From Anaerolineae bacterium (GTDB taxonomy: Bacteria; Chloroflexota; Anaerolineae; 4572-78; J111): DNA of 13,374 nucleotides. Location: the NCBI GenBank assembly GCA_020433835.1, contig JAGRBY010000144.1:1-13374 (forward strand). The letters are read 5' to 3'. This document shows positions 1 to 7,200 of this stretch, piece after piece. The first letter of the stretch is position 1. Each line of letters opens with the position of its first letter. The translations under genes and the position numbers were made by a program. The notes beneath the pieces were generated by a model. It did no database searches, was not told the origin of the DNA, and saw only the letters and a list, made by a program, of their open reading frames with translations.

Positions 1-1
1 A

Positions 2-49
2 AAGGCCGCAAAGTTTTTTATCTATTTTTCTTAGCGAACTTTGCGCCTT
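2..49. repeat. Imperfect inverted repeat (hairpin) at left edge
   Basis: The left arm AAGGCCGCAAAGTT (2-15) pairs with AACTTTGCGCCTT (37-49), with one bulged C and a 21-base AT-rich loop. No T-run follows, so it is not a clear terminator. Sequences of the type 'ctttgcgccttggcggttc' resemble dispersed intergenic repeats seen in many environmental bacteria; this is my recollection, not a search. It may lie in the tail of a gene outside the window. Confidence 0.45.
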
Positions 50-154
50 GGCGGTTCGTTTTCTTGCTCAAAATGCAAGAAGTCATTTGGTTAGATGCTA
101 TTGGATTTCAACAAAAGGATACCATGCAGTATAATCCCCTTGGGAGATGCCGCA

Positions 155-430
155 ATGTTTTTACATATCACACAAGCAACCTACCTAGAAGCGTACAAGT
201 TACGACTAATCTTTGACAACGACACGGTCAAAGACGTAGACCTCCAAGAAGAACTCTATGGCGAAGTCTTTGAACCGCTCAAAGATGTAGAACTTTTTAA
301 GCAAGTGATTGTTAGTCCTGATACAAACACCATCGAATGGCCCACCGGAGCAGATTTCGCCCCTGAGTTTTTATTCGAGATGGGCCGGGAAATAAAGTCT
401 GTGCCATCGGAGACAGTCAACATCTCCTAA
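155..430 (+). CDS. DUF2442 domain protein
   Basis: A 91-residue protein matching the DUF2442 pattern: an N-terminal strand followed by 'LRLIFDNDTVKDVDL', then 'GEVFEPLKDVELFKQV', and the closing 'TIEWPTGADFAPEFLFE' block (about residues 59-75). The ATG at 155 is preferred over the upstream ATG at 95. GGAGA lies 7 bases before it, and DUF2442 proteins normally begin just before this first strand. The biochemical function is unknown. In other genomes the family often sits next to DUF4160 or toxin-antitoxin-like genes, and here a nucleotidyltransferase/HEPN pair follows 81 bases downstream. No DUF4160 partner is visible; it could lie left of the window, although the 5' end here is a repeat rather than coding sequence. 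Confidence 0.8.
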   Translation: MFLHITQATYLEAYKLRLIFDNDTVKDVDLQEELYGEVFEPLKDVELFKQVIVSPDTNTIEWPTGADFAPEFLFEMGREIKSVPSETVNIS

Positions 431-511
431 GTCCATTTTAGGGCAGTTTCACCGACAGACAGACAATTTACCGAACCCTATTATTCAACTAATCTCCGAT
501 AGGAAATACCG

Positions 512-829
512 ATGACCATCGATTATTCTCCACTATACCAAGAAATCACACGCCGAATTGTAGAGGCTGCTGACCCGGTTAAGGTTATATTATTTGGCTC
601 CCAGGCGCGAGGCACCGCCCACACCGGCAGTGATTTAGATTTGTTGGTCATCGAACGTGATCCGGTTTCAACCTATCAAGAAGCCATCCGGCTGCGGCGG
701 CTATTACGCGATTTAGATATCCCCATCGACATTATTGTTATTGAGCAATCTTTTGCCGAGCGGTATGGTGATATTCCGGGGTCGGTCCTTTATCCTGCGC
801 TTCAAGAAGGTACAGTTCTTCATGGATGA
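512..829 (+). CDS. MNT-type nucleotidyltransferase (putative antitoxin)
   Basis: A 105-residue minimal nucleotidyltransferase of the polymerase-beta superfamily. It has the signature GSxARG at residues 29-34 and the metal-binding GSX10DxD pattern with D41 and D43. A third acidic residue, D73, lies in the 'IDIIVI' strand, so the active site looks complete. In characterised MntA/HepT systems this class of protein inactivates its HEPN partner by AMP transfer to a tyrosine. The next gene overlaps by 8 bases and encodes a HEPN protein, so translational coupling and a two-protein complex are likely. AGGAAA upstream of the ATG is a plausible ribosome binding site. The family is confident; the toxin-antitoxin role is inferred from the pairing. 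Confidence 0.85.
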   Translation: MTIDYSPLYQEITRRIVEAADPVKVILFGSQARGTAHTGSDLDLLVIERDPVSTYQEAIRLRRLLRDLDIPIDIIVIEQSFAERYGDIPGSVLYPALQEGTVLHG

Positions 830-1226
830 TTCCCGCGCAACGCGTCAGCAAGAATTGGCCCGCTTGTTACTGCAAAAGGCTCGCCAAGATTTAGATTTGG
901 TTGTGAGTGTAGCCGACATTGAGACTGTAGCCGATGAAATTGTTGGCTTCCACATCCAGCAAGCCCTTGAAAAAGCTATTAAGTCAGCGTTAACCCGGTT
1001 GGGAGTCCAATACGAGTTTACACATGACCTTGCGGTACTTTATCGACAGGCTGAAAATAGCGGGCTAACGTTGCCGGCTTCTATTGACGCTGTAGAAGAA
1101 TTAACTATATTCGCTGTTCAGTTTCGATACTTGTTGTTTCAGGACGAAGTCGGTTTTGACCGCAATGCCGGTTTATCTTTAGCGGAGACGTTTATTGAAT
1201 GGGCTGACGCAGTTGTTGAGTTCTGA
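822..1226 (+). CDS. HEPN domain protein (putative toxin partner of MNT)
   Basis: A 134-residue, mostly helical protein of the HEPN family (PF05168-like). The typical 'FHIQQALEKAIKSAL' helix is at residues 43-57 and a 'THDL' motif at 67-70. The ATG at 822 is chosen because AAGAAGG (804-810) precedes it and because it overlaps the end of the nucleotidyltransferase gene by 8 bases; the longer frame from 735 would run deep inside that gene. The RX4-6H ribonuclease motif of HepT-type toxins is not evident: the nearest arrangement is R59 and H68, separated by eight residues. RNase activity is therefore uncertain, and it may be a non-nuclease HEPN partner. Tyrosines (Y64, Y74, Y103) are possible AMPylation targets, but this is speculation. 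Confidence 0.8.
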   Translation: MDDSRATRQQELARLLLQKARQDLDLVVSVADIETVADEIVGFHIQQALEKAIKSALTRLGVQYEFTHDLAVLYRQAENSGLTLPASIDAVEELTIFAVQFRYLLFQDEVGFDRNAGLSLAETFIEWADAVVEF

Positions 1227-1288
1227 AAGCAAATAGGTTACACTCTGTTTTATTAGAAGATTTTATTTGAGATTGGTACAGAAGAATT

Positions 1289-1684
1289 ATGGCAACATAT
1301 ACGGTTACATTGGATTTACCCGAGTCGCTTTATCAGCAGTTAAGTCGTCGTAGTCAACAATTCCAGCACTCGCTTGAGGAGGAGTTATTGGCGATACTGA
1401 CGATGAAAATGCGTTCTTCTGAAACCGCAGACCATCTACCATCGGCTTACAGTGAGGTGATCGAATTTTTAGGGCATGGCGCAACACCGCAAGAAATTGC
1501 TGAGTTTCGCCTCTCTGCCACAGCCAAGGCGCGAGCCAGTGCGTTGCTCAACAAAAATAAAGAAGGCACCTTGACCCCGTCTGAAGAGGCCGAACTCGAC
1601 TCGTATGTCGAATTAGAAGCGTTTATAGGGCTTCTTAAAGTTCAGGCGCTCCGACAATTACAAGGAACTAACCCCTCTCTTTAA
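1289..1684 (+). CDS. Small conserved protein normally paired with an HNH nuclease
   Basis: A 131-residue protein of unknown function. The N-terminus 'MATYTVTLDLPESLYQQL' looks like a ribbon-helix-helix or CopG-type strand-helix start. The C-terminal half contains 'ASALLNKNKEGTLTPSEEAELDSY' (about residues 84-106) followed by a helix ending 'LLKVQALRQLQ'. I recognise this C-terminal pattern from proteins encoded directly upstream of HNH endonucleases in cyanobacteria and Chloroflexota. The expected HNH gene is almost entirely deleted here, with its tail beginning inside the last codons of this frame. The last residues, 'GTNPSL', may therefore come from the deletion junction rather than the original gene. 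AGAAGA precedes the ATG. It starts 62 bases after the HEPN gene and could be co-transcribed with it. Confidence 0.7.
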   Translation: MATYTVTLDLPESLYQQLSRRSQQFQHSLEEELLAILTMKMRSSETADHLPSAYSEVIEFLGHGATPQEIAEFRLSATAKARASALLNKNKEGTLTPSEEAELDSYVELEAFIGLLKVQALRQLQGTNPSL

Positions 1685-1784
1685 TCCCCGTCGACAACCC
1701 TGGACTGACCATTTTATTCTCGAAGACGCACGCATTGTCCCTTTGACCGCCATCGGGCGCGTGACCGTTATGGTGCTGCGCTAA
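1674..1784 (+). pseudogene. C-terminal remnant of an HNH endonuclease
   Basis: Reading from 1674 gives 'PLFNPRRQPWTDHF', then 'ARIVPLTAIGRVTVMVLR' and a stop at 1782-1784. This matches the conserved C-terminal tail of a family of small HNH endonucleases, which typically read 'LFNPR.Q.W..HF ... GLTPTGRATVEAL.LN'. No start codon, CxxC or HNH catalytic core is present upstream in this frame, because that space is occupied by the preceding gene in another frame. The most likely history is an internal deletion that removed about the first 75% of the nuclease gene. The family tail is recalled from knowledge and was not searched. Confidence 0.65.
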
Positions 1785-2538
1785 AATACGGAGCCACGTA
1801 TTCGACGCCGTGAAGGGTTAATGGCACTGGGTCGATACCCCGGTTAACGGCCAGCCTCGGAATTATCCTCCGTCTACACCTGACTCTATCAATCCGTCCG
1901 CAGCACCAAGTGGAATAATAAAAATACCTTTCGATCAGATAGTCCAAGACCTCAGAGCATCACACCACGAGCGCGATCACAAAGTCGGGTGCATCGGAAA
2001 GGATGATCGACTGCTCGATCATACGGTCAAACGCGCCGGGCCATACGATCGACTGCGCGATCATACGGTCGAACGCGCCGGGCCATACGATCGACTGCTC
2101 GATCAGACCTGCCGAGATAAACGGGACATATGATCACGTGCAAGATCAGACGTTCCGAGATAAACGGACATACGATCACGTGCACGATCAGACCTGCCGA
2201 GATAAACGGACATACGATCGACTGCGTGATCAGACGGTCGAACGCACCGGAAGGTTTGATCGCGCAGCGGATTGCCTTATCCGTAGCGGATGGTGTAAAA
2301 AACAGGATGCATCAGGCAATACCGATTATCGTCGGTTGAGGAAGTTGCTTTGTTGCCTAGCTCTGGCGAATAGGGGAAGCGTTCGCAGCGGTGAGGGGGT
2401 TACTGCGGGTGAGGATTGGGCCTTCTTTGGAAGCACTGAGCCACTGATGAGGATGAAGGCACTGAAGGGGGATTGTTTTCAGTGGTTTCAGGTTAATCAG
2501 TGCATCAGTGTTTCAACCCATTATCCAGAGATTCAGAG
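1785..2538. other. Gene-poor region around a 42-bp repeat array
   Basis: About 750 bases separate the HNH remnant from the stop of the TIR gene. Apart from the tandem array at 2003-2255, no convincing gene, promoter or strong terminator was seen. Open frames crossing the array exist on both strands, but they are explained by the 42-base (multiple of three) repeat length and lack ribosome sites. The stretch 2256-2538 has short T/G-rich direct repeats around 'ggcactgaag' and no coding signal. Confidence 0.5.
2003..2255. repeat. 42-bp tandem repeat array, six copies, two unit types
   Basis: Six consecutive units begin at 2003, 2045, 2087, 2130, 2172 and 2214; lengths are 42, 42, 43, 42, 42 and about 42-43. 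Each starts with [at/ac]GATC and carries a second GATC about 14 bases later. The first half is a dyad such as ATGATCGA-CTGC-TCGATCAT, which is perfect in unit 1. Second halves come in two forms: 'acggtcgaacgcgccgggc' (units 1, 2, 6) and 'acctgccgagataaacgg' (units 3-5). The units therefore look recombined from two parents. There are no unique spacers, so this is not CRISPR. Confidence 0.85.
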
Positions 2539-3861
2539 TCAAATGGGGGAGACCGCCACCCGAACCCCGTAGTAGCCGTACCCGTAGTTCGTGGGGTTCC
2601 TGAGGCGCACGGCGCAGCGGACCTTCTCCACAATATGGCTCCACGACCCGCCCCGCAGCACACGGTCTCCTTTCTGCTTTAAGTAAGCCTCCGTCCATTC
2701 GTCCTGCACCTGAAACGAATAAGCTTTCTCCTGCCACACCGTACTGCACCACTCCCAGACATTACCGCTCATATCAACGCAGCCGTAAGGGCTGTCTCCA
2801 TAGGGAGAATACTTTCCAACCGGCGTCGTCCACCTAACTCTGCCGCCAAAGTTACATAACCTGTCTGTCGGCAGTTCATTGCCCCACGGATAAAGGCGAC
2901 CGTCTGTACCGCGAGCCGCTTTTTCCCACTCAGCTTCTGTCGGCAAGCGCACCATCTTGCCGCTCTCCTGGCTCAGCCAGCGGCAAAAGGTTACCGCATC
3001 ATCCCAGGAAACGTAGTTGGCCGGGTGGTTGTCGCCGTCCATAGGGTATTTACCATTATTCCATGTTGAGCCAGCTTTATGTCCGGTTGCGGTCACGAAA
3101 GCCATAAACTGAGCATTCGTCACCGGGTATTTGCCAATGAAATAGTCGGGCAGATGGAGTCGATGCTGCGGCTGCTCATTTTTTTGGGCAGCCTTATCCT
3201 TTTTCGGATCGCTGCCCATTAGAAACTCGCCGGCGGGAATGCGTATAAGCTCTAACTCAAAGTTGAGGCGAGGGATGACGATTTTAGCCTGGTTGTCGCC
3301 GGTTTGGATAAAGTTAGGTGCCGGGAGCGCCGGAGCGGTAATGGGGGTTGACCGGGCCGCCGGTTCAACTTTCGGGGGGGGCGGCTCATCCGGGGGCGGC
3401 ACATTGCGCTCGGCGTGGAGTTGGCGTACCACCTGGTCAATGGCTTCGGCGGCGTTGTCAAAGGCTTGATCGCGGTTGGGCCAGAGGGTAATAGGTCGGG
3501 CATCTTTGGGTAATGCTTGAAACTTAGCGAAGGGCGTACGCTGCCAGCGGCAGGGGCGCAAAATCACCGGGACCACCACCGCCTCGCCTCTTTCGTGACG
3601 GGCCAGCGCCTTGCGCATCTCGACATCGTAGCAGTAGTCGGAGGCAATGAAGTTGGGGCTAACCAGCAGCAGGATAATATCCGCCGTGTGCAGGTGGTGG
3701 TCGATAGCTTGCTGCCATTCCTCACCGGCGCTGATGTTGCCGTCGTACCAGCCCTCAATGAGGTCGCTCCGGCGTAAAAAGGCCAGGTGCATATCCAGTT
3801 CATCGCGCAGCGCTTGGTCGGCGCGGGCGTAGGCAAAGAAGATTTTGAGCGGTTTGGGCAT
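2539..3861 (-). CDS. TIR domain fused to SUMF1/C-type-lectin-fold domain
   Basis: A 440-residue protein. Residues 5-125 form a bacterial TIR domain ('KIFFAYARADQ', 'WYDGNISAGEEWQQAI', 'DIILLLVSPNFIASDYC'), with E81 in 'DVEM' at the position of the NADase catalytic glutamate. Residues 152-190 are a proline-rich linker. Residues 200-440 are a formylglycine-generating-enzyme-like (SUMF1) domain: 'IPAGEFLMGS', 'YPVTNAQF', 'VSWDDAVTFCRWLS', 'RLPTEAEWEKAARG', 'YPWGNE', 'DMSGNVWEW', 'RVLRGGSW'. The two cysteines that bind copper in true FGE are missing after GGSW, so sulfatase activation is unlikely. A ligand-binding lectin-fold role is more plausible, with TIR as effector. ATG 3861 is preferred because the TIR domain starts directly after it; a frame extends to 3957 but adds unlike sequence. 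Only a weak AAGAGA site precedes it. Confidence 0.88.
   Translation of the reverse strand: MPKPLKIFFAYARADQALRDELDMHLAFLRRSDLIEGWYDGNISAGEEWQQAIDHHLHTADIILLLVSPNFIASDYCYDVEMRKALARHERGEAVVVPVILRPCRWQRTPFAKFQALPKDARPITLWPNRDQAFDNAAEAIDQVVRQLHAERNVPPPDEPPPPKVEPAARSTPITAPALPAPNFIQTGDNQAKIVIPRLNFELELIRIPAGEFLMGSDPKKDKAAQKNEQPQHRLHLPDYFIGKYPVTNAQFMAFVTATGHKAGSTWNNGKYPMDGDNHPANYVSWDDAVTFCRWLSQESGKMVRLPTEAEWEKAARGTDGRLYPWGNELPTDRLCNFGGRVRWTTPVGKYSPYGDSPYGCVDMSGNVWEWCSTVWQEKAYSFQVQDEWTEAYLKQKGDRVLRGGSWSHIVEKVRCAVRLRNPTNYGYGYYGVRVAVSPI
2556..2660 (-). other. Candidate DGR-type variable region at 3' end of TIR-lectin gene
   Basis: The last ~35 codons (residues about 401-435, 'RVLRGGSW' to 'GVRVA') sit exactly where DGR variable regions lie in C-type-lectin-fold proteins. 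The codons TAC GGG TAC GGC TAC TAC GGG can be read as an adenine-mutated AAC AGG AAC AAC AAC AAC series, which is common in such templates. Other codons (AGC, CAT, ATT, GTC, CTC) also fit A-to-N change. The segment is more GC-rich than the rest of the gene and ends in a GC-rich tract. No template repeat or reverse transcriptase is present here, and SUMF1 proteins without DGRs can share this motif. Confidence 0.35.
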
Positions 3862-3882
3862 CGTAAGTCTCTTGGGCAAAAC

Positions 3883-3897
3883 AAACCTGACAGGTTT
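3883..3897. repeat. Palindrome AAACCTGACAGGTTT
   Basis: A perfect 7-1-7 palindrome 22 bases upstream of the chosen TIR-gene start. A partner palindrome with the inverted centre base lies at 3966-3980. It is either a dispersed repeat typical of some Chloroflexota-like genomes (from memory) or an operator of the TIR gene. Confidence 0.6.
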
Positions 3898-3965
3898 TCT
3901 AACCAGACTTGTCCCCAAAATCATATTCCAATCGGAAAGGTTCGTAATCGCCAACAATACTTCGG

Positions 3966-3980
3966 AAACCTGTCAGGTTT
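3966..3980. repeat. Palindrome AAACCTGTCAGGTTT
   Basis: A perfect 7-1-7 palindrome, the reverse complement of the copy at 3883-3897. Centres are 83 bases apart, and both lie in the presumed promoter region of the minus-strand TIR gene. The flanks 'cggaaacc' and 'aaacctg' resemble multi-copy intergenic repeats. Confidence 0.6.
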
Positions 3981-4140
3981 TGCCGCACAGTCGGTTACGC
4001 TGATTGTACTCTTTACGCCGCTTATTTGTCAATGGGAAAGTTAGGGGGATGGTTAGTTTGTTTGTTGGTTGGTTGGTTGGGAAACAACTATCAAACCAGC
4101 TAACTAATAGACAAAACGGATAAAAGACGTGCAATCTAGC

Positions 4141-4246
4141 TCCGTCACTCCCGCATGCTTCCCCGCCTACGCGGGGACAAGCTTAGCGGGAGTCCACGTC
4201 TAAAGAGCCTGCTGGATGCCCGATAAAGACATTCGGGCATGACGTA
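4141..4246. repeat. Two-hairpin dispersed repeat (REP-like)
   Basis: The first structure is an outer ACTCCCGC/GCGGGAGT stem (4147-4154 and 4185-4192) enclosing an inner CCCCGC-CTAC-GCGGGG hairpin (4161-4176). The second hairpin is ATGCCCGA/TCGGGCAT. The ends read 'CGTCA' and 'TGACG'. This design matches the widespread 'CGTCATTCCCGC...GGATTCCCGC...GGGAATGACG' class of intergenic palindromic repeats found in many bacteria. It lies downstream of the minus-strand ATPase stop; without a T-run it is a weak terminator at best. Confidence 0.65.
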
Positions 4247-4297
4247 ATGCCTTTCATTGTACGATGTTTATCTGACTTATCAATAACTATCAAACCG

Positions 4298-7200
4298 TCA
4301 AACCAACCCAGCCATATCTTCAAGCAAGGCCTTGGCTTCTTTCAAGTCGGCTGTATCGAAACCTTCGGTGAATTGGTTGTAGATTTCGGCCAGCATCTGC
4401 TGCGCTTGCTTTTTCTGGCCCTGCCCAAGCCATAGGAGGCTTAGGTTCAAGACAGCTCGCAGTTCCAGCGATTTGGCCTGCTGCCGGCGGGCAATCATCA
4501 GCGCCTGCTCAAAGCTGGCTTCGACCTCGCTATCGGCCTTGTTCTGGCGCAGCCATAGTGCGCCTTGTAAGCGGTATAACTCGGCTGTGGCCCAGTGTTC
4601 GCCGCTGCTGTTGGCAATAGACAGCGCCTCGGTGACGATCTCGAGGCCGCTTTCGATTTGGTCCACGATGCAATAGGCTTCGCCCAACAGGCGCATAAAA
4701 AACGGTCGGGCCAAGGTAGCGCCCGTCGCTTGCCAGTCGGATAACGCCTGGCGCATCTGCTGAAGTTCGTTCGCGCCTTGTCCCCGATGCTGGATGAGCG
4801 CCCAGCCTTGCAGAAGTTTGCCAAATTCTCGCCATTGCGCAAAGCCGCCTTTATCTGAAATCTCCAAGACCATTTCGGCCTGGGCCTGGGCTACGGGGTA
4901 CTCCCTGCGGAAGTAATGAAGCACTGCGGCAAAGCTGTGGGCGAAGGCTTGGTTGAAGGGATTTTCTAGCTTGTCGACCAGCGCCAGCACCACCTGGCTT
5001 CGTTTCAAAGCCTGATCCGGATAGCCCAGATACCACAGGGCCAACGCGGAATAAGACATCGATGTTATGCCTGGATCGTGACCGTAAAGGAGAGCTTCGT
5101 CCGGCCCCTGGCGTTGGGCGGTGTACTGGGCAATACCCTGCTCGAGGTGCTCTTGGGCCGATGTAAATTCGCCCTGAACCATGAGGGTATTCCCCATGGC
5201 CCGGTGGGCATGCACAGAAACCAACGGATCCTGAACGCTTTGCGCCAGGCTCAGGAGCTGTTCGCCAAGTGCCAGCGCTTGCGTCAACGGCCCCCGTACG
5301 AAATAATAAACCCACAACCCTACGAGCACTTTGACGACTTCCGGAGATTCCGCTGCATACGCATGTTGGCAAAGTTCGTGAGCGCGGGCATAGGTCCGTT
5401 CTACTTCGGGGGCGGCATAGCCCCTCAAGGCAATTAAGGTCGCCCCCAATCTGATTCGCAAGGTCAGTTCTTGCTGCACGCGTTCAGGTGTCTCGGGCAG
5501 AGTCATCAACAGCGCTAGCGCCTTCTCGAAATGAGTGCTTGCTTCTTCATAGGCCGATAGCTGTAGGGCTTGCTGTCCTGCCCGGCTTAAGTAGGTAATA
5601 GCCTTGGGCGTAAACTCGGCTTTTTGAAAATGGTGGGCGAGCTGCACGACAACAGCCTCGATCTGATCGGCGCAGAGTTGCTCTAGGGCCGTGCCAACTT
5701 GTTCGTGATAAAGCAGTTGCTCGACAGTATCAAGGCTCTGGTAGAGATAATGCTGGAATAAGTTATGCCGGAAACCATAGTGAGACAACCGCTGGCCGCT
5801 AGGCTGCAAACGCCGACTGGCCTCGGCCTCGACCAAGCGATGTTGTTTATCGAGACTGCCGCTCAAGGTCCGCACCATCGTCACATCATCAACCCTGCGC
5901 ACCTGGGCCACAACTTCGGCTACAAAACGCTCGCCATCAACGCTGGCTACTTTCAACGTCTCTTGCAAGTTCGCCGGCAAGCGGCCAAGCCGCTCCTGTA
6001 TCACGCCTTCAACCTGGGCCGGGAGCATCTCCCAAGCCAAGGTCGGGCCTTCGAGCCACTCGCCGGTCTTGGTGTCTTGGATGAGATAGCCCCGTTGTTT
6101 GAGATGGTCCAGAATCTCGACGGTGAACAGGGCATGCCCCTGGGTGTGCCGGTGCAGCGCTTCTCGAAACTGAGAGTTCAACCGGTTCGGCTCCATATCC
6201 ACAATGGCGTCAACAAAGCGCCGATCGGCCCGCTGGCGAAGGTCGATCCGAATTGAGCCGAAGTCACGCTGCAGTTCATTAGCAACCCCTTCCAACGCAT
6301 GGCGTTCACCCGCCGGTCCCGGAACCAGGTCGGTTGGGCGGTACAATCCGATAATAAGAACCTGGGTGTCCATCAGCCGCTTAGCCAGATGAAACAGCAA
6401 ACTAATGGACCCGCTATCAGCCCAATGCAGATCATCCAGCACCAGCAAAAGTGGCCCGTGGCGGGCAATCGCCCGCAGCACGTTGGTAGCTTGCTCGCGC
6501 AGGAATTCCCGCGAAGGCGGGGGCATCTGTCGGGCGGCCAATGCTTCTAATTCGGCCACGGGTTGACCGGCCTTTTTCACCCGTTCAATCATAACCCGAC
6601 TGGGGATGAACGTGTCGATTAAGTTTGGGCCTTCATATACCAGGGCTTGAACCACAGATGGCAGTAAACGACGGAGGCGCGGCGCGTGGTGCCGGACAAC
6701 CGCTGTTGTGCCCCATCGCGTTTCCAGATCATTGGTTAGCAAAGCCAGGATTTCACGAAAGGGTAAGTAGGGATCACCGCCTCCGGTATCGGAATTACAG
6801 TTGCCCCCGGCCACAACCAGGTTGGGATGCCGTTGTGCGGCCCGCCAGGCGAATTCTTCAACCAAAGCCGTTTTGCCACTGCCGGCTACACCGGTGACGA
6901 AAACGACCCGCCCCTGCTGCTTCTCCAGCACCCCTTGCAGAAAACTGTCTAATTGCGCCAACTCCTCCTCACGAGCGACGAAGAGAGCTTTTTCTACATC
7001 GGCCAGATTGTCTTTTGGGGCGAGAATTGTTGAATGAAATGGGCGTGTTTCAATGGGGGGGGTAGGTAAAAAGAGTTCATCACATACCTTTTCCGGCGCA
7101 GGATGGCCTGCACTCTGTAAGAATTCTTCGAGCCAGGAGCGCTCTACTTGGGCCCGTTTACCTATCTGACGGGCCAAATTTTCTATATCAGAAAATCTGC

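Noticed and set aside
73..222. Short plus-strand frame before the DUF2442 gene
   Set aside because: It has no ribosome site, no recognisable motif, and overlaps the better-supported DUF2442 start.
2003..2255. CRISPR array
   Set aside because: Units are contiguous and similar throughout; there are no unique spacers between constant repeats, and no cas genes.
1785..2538. DGR template repeat or reverse transcriptase downstream of the TIR-lectin gene
   Set aside because: No AAC-rich copy of the gene's 3' end and no reverse-transcriptase frame (YxDD-type) were found here; only the variable-region-like end is present.
2003..2572. 189-codon plus-strand open frame across the 42-bp repeats
   Set aside because: The open frame follows from a 42-base repeat length; a one-base difference in unit 3 shifts the repeat translation, and the 3' part overlaps the end of the TIR gene.
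2539..3861. True formylglycine-generating enzyme
   Set aside because: The cysteine pair after the GGSW-type motif is absent and the loop is shorter, so sulfatase activation is not supported.
5078..5437. Plus-strand open frames opposite the STAND ATPase
   Set aside because: They are antisense shadows of a long, well-supported coding frame and lack ribosome sites.
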